NCBI GenBank assembly: GCA_020443295.1
Contig: JAGRIJ010000049.1
Location: forward strand, 34,953-98,952
Source of the DNA: Alphaproteobacteria bacterium
GTDB taxonomy: Bacteria; Pseudomonadota; Alphaproteobacteria; Micavibrionales; Micavibrionaceae
Length of the DNA: 64,000 nucleotides
Direction: 5' to 3'
A model generated the notes under the pieces. The model made no database searches, was not told where the DNA came from, and worked only from the letters and a program-made list of their open reading frames with translations. The position numbers and the translations under genes were made by a program. Every line of letters starts with the position of its first letter. The stretch's first letter is position 1. Positions 17,699-26,770 of this stretch are shown in pieces.

Positions 17699-18172
17699 CT
17701 ACTTCTTCAGAAGGTTTTCGAGAACTGTCGTACGCGAAGTCAAAGCATCCGCCGCCTGCCCGGTCAAGCCGCTGTTTGTAGTGACCCCGTCAACAACCAT
17801 GGCTGCGCCCGCGGTAGCGCCGTCCCTGACGGCCTGATCCCCAGCCCGGCCAAAATTGGTAATCAAACTACCCAGACGGTCCAGCCAGTCCGGCCCCTTA
17901 AGATCCATCAACTGTTTCGTGGTCAGATCAGCCGTTCTGTAATTGGCATCCTGAGAGCACTGTTCCGTAATCAAGGAACGGCGAATCATGCTGGTGGTAA
18001 TATCTTCAGCAGGAAATCCCTGCGCTTCCATCTGTTCGCGCATCAGCTTTTCCTGAGCCTTGCCGACTTCCGAATCCAAAAACCGGTCAAGCGTTTCAGT
18101 ATCCATAAAGTTTCCACGCGTACTTTCGCGGACATCGACAAACTGAAGGCGTTCCACATCAACGGTTGTCAT
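17699..18172 (-). CDS. Unknown protein, paralogue A
   Basis: A 157-residue soluble protein that is a paralogue of the product of the next upstream gene (18225-18629). The shared N-terminal block runs VErL.FVDVreSTRGNFm....LdrFLdS, followed by Gln/Glu-rich helices with LI.EQcSQ. The C-terminal third is a Gly/Ala/Thr-rich stretch of its own. No signal peptide and no known family. The ATG has a good ribosome site (GAGGTGAT), similar to that of its partner, and the pair is probably one transcript ending at the terminator at 17653-17672. Confidence 0.72.
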   Translation of the reverse strand: MTTVDVERLQFVDVRESTRGNFMDTETLDRFLDSEVGKAQEKLMREQMEAQGFPAEDITTSMIRRSLITEQCSQDANYRTADLTTKQLMDLKGPDWLDRLGSLITNFGRAGDQAVRDGATAGAAMVVDGVTTNSGLTGQAADALTSRTTVLENLLKK

Positions 18173-18224
18173 AACATCACCTCATAACGTAAACAGCTTA
18201 AACCTTTAGGCCTGATAACACAGA

Positions 18225-18629
18225 TCAGGCCAGCCCCATGGTACGATTTACAACCGGAGCAGTATCAATCCGGACGTCAGGAGCGCGGGCACCCGGCCCG
18301 TATTGCTCAATCAGCTGGCTTTCGGTCATTTTGCCTTCCGGATTATCGGCATTATCCGCCAGAATATCAGGTTTCCGGCTTCCAAAAGTCTGCGAAGCCT
18401 GCTCCGCAAGCAACGCCCTTTGAACCGTCGTATCGTTGGGAGTTACACCCTGTCCGCGGATTTCCTCGTCAAGCAAACTGGCTTGGGCCTGCCCTAACGG
18501 GGATTTGAGGAAATCAGTAAGCGTGTTCCCGGCCAGAAAATCGCCGCGCGTACCGATAGAAACATCGACAAAGCTCAGGCTCTCGACATTAACGCTGGAA
18601 CTGCGGGTCATGCTGCTGCTGTAAGTCAT
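18225..18629 (-). CDS. Unknown protein, paralogue B
   Basis: A 134-residue soluble protein beginning with a Ser-rich leader, then VNVESLSFVDVSIGTRGDFL, matching the same block in the downstream gene's product (FVDV..sTRGnF). It also shares the later LLAEQASQ element. No family recognised. The ATG is preceded by GAGGGTGAT, nearly the same ribosome site as in the partner gene, so both the genes and their leaders look duplicated. The spacing to the next gene is 52 bp. Position next to a tRNA gene is noted but no integrase or attachment repeat is visible. Confidence 0.72.
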   Translation of the reverse strand: MTYSSSMTRSSSVNVESLSFVDVSIGTRGDFLAGNTLTDFLKSPLGQAQASLLDEEIRGQGVTPNDTTVQRALLAEQASQTFGSRKPDILADNADNPEGKMTESQLIEQYGPGARAPDVRIDTAPVVNRTMGLA

Positions 18630-18722
18630 GGATTATCACCCTCTTTTTTCTTTTTAAGACAGTACCAATATAACCAATTTTCCCGTAATTTAGCAACAAA
18701 TTGGTTTTTCTAACCCCGCATC

Positions 18723-18751
18723 TTGACAAAAACACCCGAAAAGCACAATAA
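18723..18751 (+). promoter_or_regulatory. Predicted tRNA promoter
   Basis: TTGACA (18723-18728), a 17-bp spacer, then CAATAA (18746-18751), 25 bp before the mature 5' end of the tRNA. The -35 matches consensus exactly; the -10 is weaker. Confidence 0.55.
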
Positions 18752-18775
18752 CAACAGCTCAAACTCCCATATTGG

Positions 18776-18850
18776 GGCTCTGTAGCTCAGCGGTAGAGCA
18801 GGGGAATCATAATCCCTTGGTCGGGTGTTCAAATCACCCCAGAGCCACCA
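18776..18850 (+). tRNA. tRNA with anticodon CAT (Met, or Ile2)
   Basis: A 75-base cloverleaf with encoded CCA. The acceptor stem GGCTCTG/CAGAGCC pairs fully, the D arm is GCTC-AGCGGTA-GAGC, the anticodon arm GGGGA-ATCATAA-TCCCT gives CAT, and the T arm is GGGTG-TTCAAAT-CACCC. The fully paired first base pair argues against initiator tRNA. Elongator Met is most likely; the TGGTC variable loop also resembles tRNA-Ile2, whose CAT is modified to lysidine, so I leave that open. Confidence 0.95.
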
Positions 18851-18961
18851 TTTTATTTAAGTACCTGCGCAGTTTTTTGCCTTATCATGCCGTAATACCC
18901 GCCAGAAGGCCCGTACAGAGCGGCACATGCTAACAAGATAGATAAGTTGGTCTGGGTTACC

Positions 18962-20110
18962 ATGAAGAGTAAGAAAAAAGCACCGATAGAACACGAATTT
19001 GAATCTGTTGCCCTGCTCTTGCAGGGAGGCGGAGCCTTGGGAGCTTATCAGGCGGGCGTCTACGAAGCTCTGTACGAAGGCGGGGTCGAGCCGGATTGGG
19101 TCGCCGGAATTTCCATTGGCGCCGTCAACGCAGCGATCATCGCCGGCAACAAGCCGGAGAACCGAGTCAGGCAGCTAAAAGACTTCTGGGAAGGATTGAC
19201 CCAGCATCCCGGCAGCTTTCTTGATTCCCTGTTTGAAAACATGGTTGAAAAGAGCGGGACGACGGCACACGGCCTCTGGAATCAGGCCTATGCGAATATG
19301 TATGTTTTGGGCGGCGTACCCGGCTTTTTCAAGCCGCACCTTATGCCCCCGTTTTTCTATCCCGAAGGCACGCTCGAAGCGACAAGCTTTTATGAAACCG
19401 GGGCTTTCAAAGAAACCCTCGAAAAACACATAGATTTTGACCTTCTGAATTCAGGCAAGATCAGGTTTACCACCAGCGCGGTGAATATCCGCAGCGGGAA
19501 CTACGTGAAATTTCAAACGCCTGAAACCAGAATCGGCCCGGAACATATTATGGCAAGCGGCGCTTTGCCGCCCGGCCTGCCCGCCGTGGAAATTGAGGGA
19601 GAACAATATTGGGACGGAGGATTGATATCGAATACACCTCTGCAATGGGTTCTGGACGAACATGCACAGGATACGCTTATTTTTCAGGTTGATTTATGGA
19701 ATGCCCGCAACCACTTTCCATTGAACATGACCGATGTCCTGGCCCGACAGAAAGAGATTCAATATTCCAGCCGGACCCGGGCGATAACCGACCACTTCTG
19801 CACAGCCCAGAAACTGCGCCACAACTATGCAAAGCTTTACAGCAAACTGCCGGACGAATTGAAGGCGACAAAAGAGGCTAAAATCCTCATGGACGCGTCA
19901 GACACCAGCGTTCACAATATTGTGCACCTGATCTACCGTGCGAAGGATTACGAGAATTACGCCAAGGACTATCAGTTCTCTTATGCCAATATGCTCATGC
20001 ACTGGAAAGCGGGTTACAACGACACGAAGCGCAGCCTGCAACACAAAGAAATTTTCAAAAAACCGGACAATACCGAAGGCATCAAAATCTTCGATGTGAC
20101 ACAAACGTAA
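18962..20110 (+). CDS. Patatin-like phospholipase (with DUF3734-type C-terminus)
   Basis: A 382-residue serine lipid acyl hydrolase. The oxyanion-hole motif GGGALG is at 22-27, the nucleophile elbow GISIG has Ser51, and the catalytic Asp is in the WDGGLISNTPLQW segment, giving the Ser-Asp dyad. The C-terminal third (KDYQFSYANMLMHWKAGY, preceded by HLIYRAKDYENYAKD) fits the DUF3734 extension of bacterial patatins. No signal peptide, so cytoplasmic or membrane-associated. Start is ATG 18962; the in-frame TTG at 18947 is unlikely. It stands alone after the tRNA. Confidence 0.9.
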   Translation: MKSKKKAPIEHEFESVALLLQGGGALGAYQAGVYEALYEGGVEPDWVAGISIGAVNAAIIAGNKPENRVRQLKDFWEGLTQHPGSFLDSLFENMVEKSGTTAHGLWNQAYANMYVLGGVPGFFKPHLMPPFFYPEGTLEATSFYETGAFKETLEKHIDFDLLNSGKIRFTTSAVNIRSGNYVKFQTPETRIGPEHIMASGALPPGLPAVEIEGEQYWDGGLISNTPLQWVLDEHAQDTLIFQVDLWNARNHFPLNMTDVLARQKEIQYSSRTRAITDHFCTAQKLRHNYAKLYSKLPDELKATKEAKILMDASDTSVHNIVHLIYRAKDYENYAKDYQFSYANMLMHWKAGYNDTKRSLQHKEIFKKPDNTEGIKIFDVTQT

Positions 20111-20269
20111 ACAAAGCAGACTATTTTAACGATATCCCGGCAGCTTATCGGTCCCGGGCCCGACCATCAGACCTTCCCCGCAAAATCAGAAAAACAGGCT
20201 TTATTTTTTGACACGGTGCAGCATATATGCTTTTTTTCCGTAACGGAACCACGGAACAAGAGTTTAGAT

Positions 20270-20641
20270 ATGACTGACACGATATCTGCCAGGGAGCAGC
20301 GCGCCATCGAGCATCTCACCCATTGCCTGACGGAACAGTTCAACATCCCCCAAAGCGATATTCAGGCCTCGATGGTCAGGAGCGTTTCAGGCATGGAAGG
20401 CGGTCAGGAAGTCAAACGGGACCATATCCAGTTAACCGTGGCCAACCCCGTAGTCAGTGAAAAAGGCGAAGCCCTCTCTTCCCTGCCCGTGCAGCATAAG
20501 CTTGCCGATGAACTGGCCCGGGTCTGGGGCAGTATCGGAAGCCGCCCGCTGGTCACAATCGACATTCCCTATCCGGAGCGCCCGGCGGAACCCGGAGACG
20601 AAGGAGAACAAGAACCCCCGCAAGAACTCGGAATGGCGTAA
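20270..20641 (+). CDS. Small acidic protein, unknown
   Basis: A 123-residue soluble protein: an N-terminal helical part (EQRAIEHLTHCLTEQFNIP), a central beta-like part, and a Pro/Glu-rich tail. No known family. I start it at ATG 20270; the longer frame to 20216 begins with an unlikely leader. The 3' end lies 6 bp from the stop of the convergent DUF2207 gene. A weak AAGAG lies 5-9 bp upstream of the ATG. The codon pattern looks normal for the window. Confidence 0.65.
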   Translation: MTDTISAREQRAIEHLTHCLTEQFNIPQSDIQASMVRSVSGMEGGQEVKRDHIQLTVANPVVSEKGEALSSLPVQHKLADELARVWGSIGSRPLVTIDIPYPERPAEPGDEGEQEPPQELGMA

Positions 20642-20647
20642 CGGCAC

Positions 20648-22594
20648 TTACCAGCCGCCGCCTCCGCCGCCACCTCCGCCGCCACCTCCGCCGCCGCCTC
20701 CACTGCTGCCGCTGCTTGCCGACGTCGAAGCCGCGCTGATCGTACTGCCGATACTGCTGCTGAACGAGGCGAAGGAAAACCCGTCCGACGGAGAATATCC
20801 ATCCGAATGGGAATACCACGAAGGACCTGAATAGGCGCTATGATAGATAGCGCCGGATGTCGCAGCCACAGCCGTGGCCGAAAGCGCTGCAGCAACAGCG
20901 AATTTATCCCCCCACTTTGATTCAACGCCGAGCGCAACTGCATAGGGCAGATATTTCTCGTACAGTTCGCGCGACATCTGCGGTGGATCAAACGCTTTGA
21001 GAACCTTCTCCTCGACTGCCGACATGTAATATTTGAACCCTGCAATATGGTCCATCACTTCCTGACCCTCAGGGGTCGGCGCTTTCAGGAAATTCTGCAT
21101 GACGGCCAGAAGATGGCATGAGAGCAGAACAAGCAGAAGAACGAAAAACGATAGATAGGGAAAGGCGACAAAAATACCAACTGGCGCAATCAGTGAAAGC
21201 AGGAACGAGACGATGATATGCACGGGCCTGAGCTCTTTGCGCGTGCGGTCATCGCGAAACAATCCGAAAATCCCTCCCACAATTCCGTAACAGATACTGG
21301 TGAAGAACAGAATCGCCAGAGCCGAAAGATAAAGGGTCGCGCTGGAAACGGAGCTGAAAAACGCACCCAGATAGAAACTTGTCCCGGTGATTCCCGCGAT
21401 AAAAATTAACAGCCCTAGAAACCACCAGCCCATATTGAGATTATAAAAACGTTTTTTGCACAAACGCACCAAGGCTGCGGAATGCAGTGAAGACGGCTGG
21501 ACGAGCGCCTCGTTCCCCGGCTTGATGACAAGGCAGGAATGGATGGAATCGTAAACGATGCGTTCATCCTCGAAGATCGGTTCATGATGGCGCGGGTCGG
21601 GGACAGTCCGCACGAGGTTATATGTCTTTTTTCCGCTCTGCTCGATCGTCAGATACCCCTTCGAAGCCAGAGAAACGATTGCGGCGGTAAGGGTCTGGCG
21701 TGTGCCTGCAGAACCCATGGTGAGAATATCCGCAGCCATCGCCGGAGAAATACCCTCCGGCGGGGAATATTGCGGAATGATCGGCTTCCCCTTGGGATCG
21801 CGGCCGATCCGGTCCCACATCCGGTAATAATAAGCGAAAAGAACGACAAAAAGCCCCAGCATCAGAGGCAAACCGGAATGTTCGCGCAGGAGCAGCATAA
21901 AACCCGTCATGGACGGATCAACCTGAACGATACCCTTGGGAAAATTGATCTTAACCGTTACTCCTTCATGTTCCTCCAGCCTTCGCGTCACCGCTATCGT
22001 CAGGATCCCATCCTGTTGTTGTTCGGCGCGGTATTCGCCATCAGTGGACAAGGCATATCCTGTATAAACATTATAGTTCAAAGGCGTCGCGCCTCCGGGC
22101 AAATACACTTGGACCTTGGCATCCTCAATCGGGAACACCCATCCCGTACCGATGGCGTTCCAGTAAAGCTGATCGAACCCGTCGAAAAAGAAAATCTGCC
22201 GTTTGACGCAATACGTGATTTCATAGGTATAGCGGCGACCTGTAGGAAGGTAATAGGACGCATCACCGATATAAATCCGAAGAAACGCGCCTTCATCGGT
22301 CGTCGTGTGATAAGGCTCGGTCCGGCCGTCGCGCCGGATCGAACGGATTTCGTAATCCATCGGCAGAACGCCGCCCCCGAGCATCGTGCGGAATAGAGGC
22401 AGGTCGCGGTAGATTCCATGCCGGATCTGATCCCCTTCCGCGGTAACGGTAATCGTTTCCCGGATCTCAAGATCGCCCGAACTCAAAACCTTGATCTGGG
22501 TATAATAGCCGTGAATGACTTCGGCAGCGAAAACCGGCCCCGGAAACAGAACCAGCCAAACGAAAACAAACAGAAAAAAAGAACGCTGGACCAT
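20648..22594 (-). CDS. DUF2207 family membrane protein with poly-Gly tail
   Basis: A 648-residue envelope protein. A signal peptide (about 1-23, ending VFAAE) is followed by a beta-rich DUF2207 domain (about 25-215, with IRHGIYRDLPLF and the YEITYCVK strand). One membrane segment follows (about 240-260), then a cytoplasmic region (ADILTMGSAGTRQTLTAAIVSLASKGYLTIE) and three or four more helices near 390-490. The very C-terminus is Ser-rich then about 16 Gly and a Trp, typical of this family (YciQ-like proteins). Function unknown. It is divergent from the secreted hydrolase gene at 22696. Confidence 0.9.
   Translation of the reverse strand: MVQRSFFLFVFVWLVLFPGPVFAAEVIHGYYTQIKVLSSGDLEIRETITVTAEGDQIRHGIYRDLPLFRTMLGGGVLPMDYEIRSIRRDGRTEPYHTTTDEGAFLRIYIGDASYYLPTGRRYTYEITYCVKRQIFFFDGFDQLYWNAIGTGWVFPIEDAKVQVYLPGGATPLNYNVYTGYALSTDGEYRAEQQQDGILTIAVTRRLEEHEGVTVKINFPKGIVQVDPSMTGFMLLLREHSGLPLMLGLFVVLFAYYYRMWDRIGRDPKGKPIIPQYSPPEGISPAMAADILTMGSAGTRQTLTAAIVSLASKGYLTIEQSGKKTYNLVRTVPDPRHHEPIFEDERIVYDSIHSCLVIKPGNEALVQPSSLHSAALVRLCKKRFYNLNMGWWFLGLLIFIAGITGTSFYLGAFFSSVSSATLYLSALAILFFTSICYGIVGGIFGLFRDDRTRKELRPVHIIVSFLLSLIAPVGIFVAFPYLSFFVLLLVLLSCHLLAVMQNFLKAPTPEGQEVMDHIAGFKYYMSAVEEKVLKAFDPPQMSRELYEKYLPYAVALGVESKWGDKFAVAAALSATAVAATSGAIYHSAYSGPSWYSHSDGYSPSDGFSFASFSSSIGSTISAASTSASSGSSGGGGGGGGGGGGGGGGW
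20654..20701 (-). repeat. GGN microsatellite coding the poly-Gly tail
   Basis: Sixteen consecutive glycine codons (mostly GGC, with GGA and GGT) at the 3' end of the DUF2207 gene. A 12-base unit of the type CCGCCGCCACCT recurs on the + strand. Prone to slippage, which would change tail length by whole residues. Confidence 0.8.
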
Positions 22595-22695
22595 TTACAA
22601 AAAATCACAAGAAACTGTTTTCCACGATCAACACTACCATACTATCCTGAAAGGAGAGGAACGCGTTTTTTAGAATTTGAAAACAAAAAATAAGT

Positions 22696-23610
22696 ATGAG
22701 AAAGAACAAGCCTCTTTTACTTCTGCTCTTTGCCGCATTTTTGCCGGGCGCAATCCCGCCCGCGCACGCAACCATCCGCGACAGGATCAAGGAGCGCGTG
22801 CAGCAGAGAATGGAACAGCATCAGGAGGAAAGCGCAGGCGAACAAAAAGCCGAAACGCTGACGCTGGGCAGTCGCACAGTCGCCATCTGGCGGCCGGAAA
22901 CGACGGGACGCGCGCCCCTCATCCTCTTCTCCCACGGCCTGAACGGCTGCGAAACGCAATCGACCTTTCTGACCGGAGCCCTGGCGCAGGCCGGGTATTT
23001 CGTGGCCGCGCCGCGCCATAAGGACGCCATCTGCAACGGCAACGGCTTAAGCAGGGCGGAAGAATCCTTCATACACACGGAAAACTGGTCGTCACAGACC
23101 CACCGCGACCGCAGGGACGATATGATCGCCGTGCTGAACGCGCTAAAAGAGGACCCGCAGCTCTCTCCCTTGATCGATTTCGACAATATCGGGCTGCTTG
23201 GCCACTCGCTCGGCGGCTACACCGTCCTTGGCCTGGCCGGGGGCTGGCCGGACTGGAAAATAGACAACGTCAGGGCGGTCGTCGCGCTCTCTCCCGTATG
23301 CCAGCCCTTCGTCACACACGACACCTTGAGCCGGATCGACAGGCCCGTGCAGTATCAGGGCGGCACCCGCGACCTCGGCATCACCCCCGGGATAAAAAAA
23401 CAGAATGGCTGTTACGATCAGACCGCGGCCCCGGCCATGTTTGTGGAGTTTCAGGGAGTGGGACACTTCACCTTCTCCGACCTGCAGACAAAATCCCACG
23501 ATTCGATGACCTTCTATGCACGGAACTTTTTTGACCGCTTTATGCGGGGAAAAAACGTTGAAAATCTTATAGATAAACGCCCGGATGTAACCGATCTGCG
23601 CAGCAAATAA
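22696..23610 (+). CDS. Secreted alpha/beta hydrolase, dienelactone-hydrolase/PAF-AH-like
   Basis: A 304-residue exported hydrolase. The signal peptide spans about 1-25 (LLLLLFAAFLPGAIPPAHA). An Arg/Gln/Glu-rich helix follows, then the hydrolase fold: oxyanion region LFSHGLNG, nucleophile elbow GHSLGGYT, and terminal His in FVEFQGVGHFTFSDLQ. This resembles the predicted dienelactone hydrolases of COG4188. Substrate unknown; probably periplasmic. Starts with ATG at 22696 with no obvious ribosome site, 101 bp from the divergent DUF2207 gene. Confidence 0.82.
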   Translation: MRKNKPLLLLLFAAFLPGAIPPAHATIRDRIKERVQQRMEQHQEESAGEQKAETLTLGSRTVAIWRPETTGRAPLILFSHGLNGCETQSTFLTGALAQAGYFVAAPRHKDAICNGNGLSRAEESFIHTENWSSQTHRDRRDDMIAVLNALKEDPQLSPLIDFDNIGLLGHSLGGYTVLGLAGGWPDWKIDNVRAVVALSPVCQPFVTHDTLSRIDRPVQYQGGTRDLGITPGIKKQNGCYDQTAAPAMFVEFQGVGHFTFSDLQTKSHDSMTFYARNFFDRFMRGKNVENLIDKRPDVTDLRSK

Positions 23611-23675
23611 ACCGTCCTGCAGGGTTGACGGCCCCGATATTTTTTCCTAAGAGACAAAACGTTAGATTTAGGGAT

Positions 23676-24194
23676 ATGGGTACGGACGCTGTAATGAATG
23701 TCGTGCGTTTCTGGCAACACACTGTTGTCGTTTGCTGTTTTTTGCTTGTTCTCGTGGGCTGTTCGACCGCATCCGAAAGCGCGGGACCGTACGCCACCTA
23801 CTACAAGGTTTCAGCCCCCATTCAATGCGTCCCCTACGCACGCGACGTTTCCGGCATAGACCTGCGCGGCAATGCCTATACGTGGTGGGATCAGGCCGCC
23901 CAGAATAATTACCCCCGCGGAAACAAGCCGGCGCCCGGCGCCGTTCTGGTTCTCCGCAACACGGGCAAGCTGCGCTACGGCCATCTCGCGGTCGTCAACC
24001 GTATCGTAAGCGCGCGCGAGATCGACGTGACCCACAGCAACTGGGGCAGCGATAAAAACTCCCGCAGCCTTATCTACAGATCCATGCGTGTGCAGGACGT
24101 CTCGCCGAAAAACGACTGGTCGCTCCTGCGCTTCTGGAACGGCAAAAGCTTCGGCGCCCCCTACCCCGCCTATGGGTTTATTTATAAAACTTGA
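23676..24194 (+). CDS. CHAP-domain lipoprotein (putative amidase/endopeptidase)
   Basis: A 172-residue lipoprotein with lipobox LVGC at about residue 31 and a CHAP cysteine peptidase-like domain. The catalytic Cys lies in IQCVPYARDVSG and the catalytic His in RYGHLAVVNRIV, with VTHSNWG supplying the third polar residue. CHAP enzymes usually cleave peptidoglycan cross-bridges or stem peptides. An alternative start at ATG 23694 gives a more compact signal peptide. The gene starts 65 bp after the hydrolase stop, and both are + strand, so they could be co-transcribed. Confidence 0.85.
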   Translation: MGTDAVMNVVRFWQHTVVVCCFLLVLVGCSTASESAGPYATYYKVSAPIQCVPYARDVSGIDLRGNAYTWWDQAAQNNYPRGNKPAPGAVLVLRNTGKLRYGHLAVVNRIVSAREIDVTHSNWGSDKNSRSLIYRSMRVQDVSPKNDWSLLRFWNGKSFGAPYPAYGFIYKT

Positions 24195-24255
24195 GGGTGC
24201 ATCCCCCTCCTGAATTTGTTACCATCGCGGCACAAAAAACCGCGGAGAAGCCTGC

Positions 24256-25212
24256 GTGACATCATCCAAAACCTGCTGGATCCTGACCGAAGGTCATGTG
24301 GGCATGGAAAGCCAGTGTATCGGCCTGGCCGAAAATCTGGGCCTGACCCCGCAAATCAAACGCACGGCACCGAAAGCCCCGTGGATCTGGCTCCCCGTGC
24401 AGGTCTGGCCAGACCCCTTGAGCATGGCTGCGCCGGAAACTCCCCTCACCGAACCCTGGCCGGATGTACTGATCTCCTGTGGCCGCCGCAGCGTGGCCGC
24501 AGCCGTGCAAATCAAAAAACTCAGCGGCGGAAAAACATTCGCCGTCCACCTGCAGGTTCCCCGGATACCCCCGGAAAGCTTCGATGCGGTCATCGTGCCC
24601 GAACACGACCGCCTGAGCGGACCCCATGTGCTCACCATGCGGGGCGCCCTGCACCGCCTGACCGGACAAAAACTTGAAGAGGCAAAAAAATCCTTCGCTC
24701 CCCGTTTCGAACCTCAGGGATCGCCGCGCATCGGGGTGCTGGTGGGCGGATCCAACAAACGGCAGGACTTCACCTCGGCCCTGATGCGTGACTTCGCGGA
24801 AAAGCTCAGACAGGCGCAGCAAAGCCTGCCCGGTTCCAGCATTCTCCTGACTCCTTCCCGCCGGACCGGCAAGGAAAACGAGAGCATTTTGCGCGAAGTT
24901 CTCTCCGGAACGCATAATTTCCTCTGGGACGGTACGGGCGAAAACCCGTATTTCGGCATCATGGCCTGGGCCGATTTTCTGGTCGTAACCAGCGACTCTG
25001 TGAATATGATCTCCGAAGCCTGTTACACAGGCAAACCCGTTTACATCTATAACATTCCCGGCGGCAGCCAGCGTCTGAGACAATTTTCCGAAAAACTGAT
25101 CGCAGACGGCTACGCCCGCGCTTTTAACGGCGATCTTGAGAATTTCGGACCGCCGCGCCTTGATGAAATGAGCGATCTCGTTGATAATTTGAAGAAAAAA
25201 CTCCCCTTTTAA
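24256..25212 (+). CDS. ELM1-family protein (COG3660)
   Basis: A 318-residue protein of the mitochondrial-fission ELM1 / COG3660 family, GT-B-like fold. Characteristic pieces are CWILTEGHVGMESQCIGLA at the start, LISCGRRSVAAA, IGVLVGGSNKR, and the end block ADFLVVTSDSVNMISEAC. Members in alphaproteobacteria look like nucleotide-sugar glycosyltransferases but their substrate is not established. The start is GTG at 24256 (TGCGTGACATCA); no nearby ATG in frame fits the family N-terminus. Confidence 0.88.
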   Translation: MTSSKTCWILTEGHVGMESQCIGLAENLGLTPQIKRTAPKAPWIWLPVQVWPDPLSMAAPETPLTEPWPDVLISCGRRSVAAAVQIKKLSGGKTFAVHLQVPRIPPESFDAVIVPEHDRLSGPHVLTMRGALHRLTGQKLEEAKKSFAPRFEPQGSPRIGVLVGGSNKRQDFTSALMRDFAEKLRQAQQSLPGSSILLTPSRRTGKENESILREVLSGTHNFLWDGTGENPYFGIMAWADFLVVTSDSVNMISEACYTGKPVYIYNIPGGSQRLRQFSEKLIADGYARAFNGDLENFGPPRLDEMSDLVDNLKKKLPF

Positions 25213-25278
25213 GGCGATATAACGTCATATTTTATGCTATAGTCCCCTCTGTCACTCTATTCTTAAGAAGGCCGAACA

Positions 25279-25872
25279 ATGCTGCGATGCATGGAGAACG
25301 TAAAAATTTTGACCGTCCTGAGCCTTGTTTTTCTCTGCGGCTGCGTCATTAAATCCAATAAGGAGATTATCCATAATGACGATGCGCTCCGGATGTTCGG
25401 CGGCGCGAAAAACCTGCTTTGGGTTGGACACGACGGAGAGAAAATTCTACTGGAAAAATATGAGGACAATTACGACCGCACCTATATGGCGCGCTCTCTG
25501 GAGGACCCTTCCGACAGCCTTCTTGTAAGGTTCTACAAATGGAAGGACTCAGATCTCGTCCCCGGCGAAGACGTTTATATCGTCGAGGGAATAACAAAAG
25601 AAAAAGGGAAAGACGTTTATTACTTCCAGCTTCTGACTTTCGATACGACAAAAAGCGTATGGACAAACTGGAGTTACAATCCTCCTGACAATAACGAAAA
25701 GCTGGTCGAGAATCTGGACGGCCTAAAAGAAACATTTAAGACCATGATGAAAGAGAAATCCTTTTTGCGCAAAGAACTGCTGGTCTTCCGCGCAGCCACG
25801 GAATTTACGGCGCTCGAAGGCTCAAACGGGCAGGATTCAAAATCATCAACCTCCACTAAAGGCGGGCAGTAA
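25279..25872 (+). CDS. Lipoprotein, unknown
   Basis: A 197-residue lipoprotein: the lipobox LCGC gives the acylated Cys near residue 22, right after a short signal peptide. The mature domain is charged and mixed alpha/beta (YFQLLTFDTTKSVWTNWSY), and the tail is a flexible Ser/Gly/Thr-rich end. No family recognised. The ATG at 25279 is preceded by AAGAAGG. The 3' end overlaps the convergent lipid-kinase gene by 17 bp. Confidence 0.8.
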   Translation: MLRCMENVKILTVLSLVFLCGCVIKSNKEIIHNDDALRMFGGAKNLLWVGHDGEKILLEKYEDNYDRTYMARSLEDPSDSLLVRFYKWKDSDLVPGEDVYIVEGITKEKGKDVYYFQLLTFDTTKSVWTNWSYNPPDNNEKLVENLDGLKETFKTMMKEKSFLRKELLVFRAATEFTALEGSNGQDSKSSTSTKGGQ

Positions 25873-26770
25873 GAACATGCAGGCTTCGTGCCCGCAACTC
25901 AATGACAGCCGGCCCCTGTGAGAAGAAATCCCCGTCGATCTGAATATCGTGAGGTGTGCGAAGCTCCAGTTTCCGGATAGAACGCGTTACAACGTCGAAA
26001 CTTTCCTTGCGCGCACTTAACAAATACTGGATCACCGTAAAAAAACGCCTCCTGGGAAAGACGATCACTTCGAAAAGCCCGTCATCGAGGCGTGAACCGG
26101 GAGAGGCCTCAAAACCGCTGCCGTAACTGCAGGCATTCTGCACAAACGCATAATACCCGAAAAGAGACTCGCCCGTATCTGTGATCGCTTCAATGCGCGG
26201 AAAACTGTACCTCACCAACTCTCTTAAAGCGACAATAAGATAAGAGAACGCGCCCCACTGGCCCTTCAGGCGGCGATCGACCAGCCGGACCACATGGGCG
26301 TCAAATCCAATTCCCGCCATCATGGTAAAATAGCGCCCGTCGATAAATCCCAGATCGATGATTTTTCGCACATCTTGACCCACAACAGCGCACGCCGCTT
26401 GAATATCAGAGGGAATCCCAAGCTCCGCAGCAAACAGATTGGCTGTGCCTGCAGGAATAATCCCCAAGGCCGTCTCAGTGCCTGCCAGACCGTTCACGAC
26501 TTCGTTAACGGTGCCGTCGCCCCCAACCGCCACCACCGCGTCAAACCCCTCTGCCGCGGCCTGCCTGGCCAGCACAGTCGCATGGCCGGGATATTGCGTC
26601 CCTTCAAACTCGGGCTGCACGCCCTGCCCACGGAGGCCCCGATCGATCCGTTCGCGTAACTCGCCGGCGGACAGATCCTCCTTTTGAGGCAACTTAAGCA
26701 TCCGCCTGAGGAAAAAAGGAAGATGAACGCCCTGCCCCGCCCCCGGATTCATAACGACAAGAACGCGCAA
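25856..26770 (-). CDS. Diacylglycerol kinase-family lipid kinase (DagK/YegS type)
   Basis: A 304-residue lipid kinase. It begins with the beta-strand MNPGAGQG nucleotide-binding loop; the family motif GGDGTVNEVVNGLAG and GIIPAGTANLFAAELGIP follow, then DLGFIDGRYFTMMAGIGFDA. It phosphorylates diacylglycerol or a related lipid at the membrane. I chose TTG 26770, which has AAGGGGG 6 bp upstream; the ATG at 26818 has no ribosome site and would add 16 hydrophobic, non-family residues. Confidence 0.9.
   Translation of the reverse strand: MRVLVVMNPGAGQGVHLPFFLRRMLKLPQKEDLSAGELRERIDRGLRGQGVQPEFEGTQYPGHATVLARQAAAEGFDAVVAVGGDGTVNEVVNGLAGTETALGIIPAGTANLFAAELGIPSDIQAACAVVGQDVRKIIDLGFIDGRYFTMMAGIGFDAHVVRLVDRRLKGQWGAFSYLIVALRELVRYSFPRIEAITDTGESLFGYYAFVQNACSYGSGFEASPGSRLDDGLFEVIVFPRRRFFTVIQYLLSARKESFDVVTRSIRKLELRTPHDIQIDGDFFSQGPAVIELRARSLHVLTARL

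Noticed and set aside
18776..18850. tRNA gene as a possible integration site
   Set aside because: No integrase gene and no repeat of the tRNA 3' end are seen nearby; the flanks look like normal chromosome.
20651..20701. GCC-rich repeat taken as a CRISPR-like or tandem array
   Set aside because: It is a run of glycine codons at the end of the DUF2207 gene and has no spacers.
24193..24209. GAGGG...CCCTC hairpin after the CHAP gene
   Set aside because: The stem is only five pairs and lacks a T-tract, so it is not convincing as a terminator.
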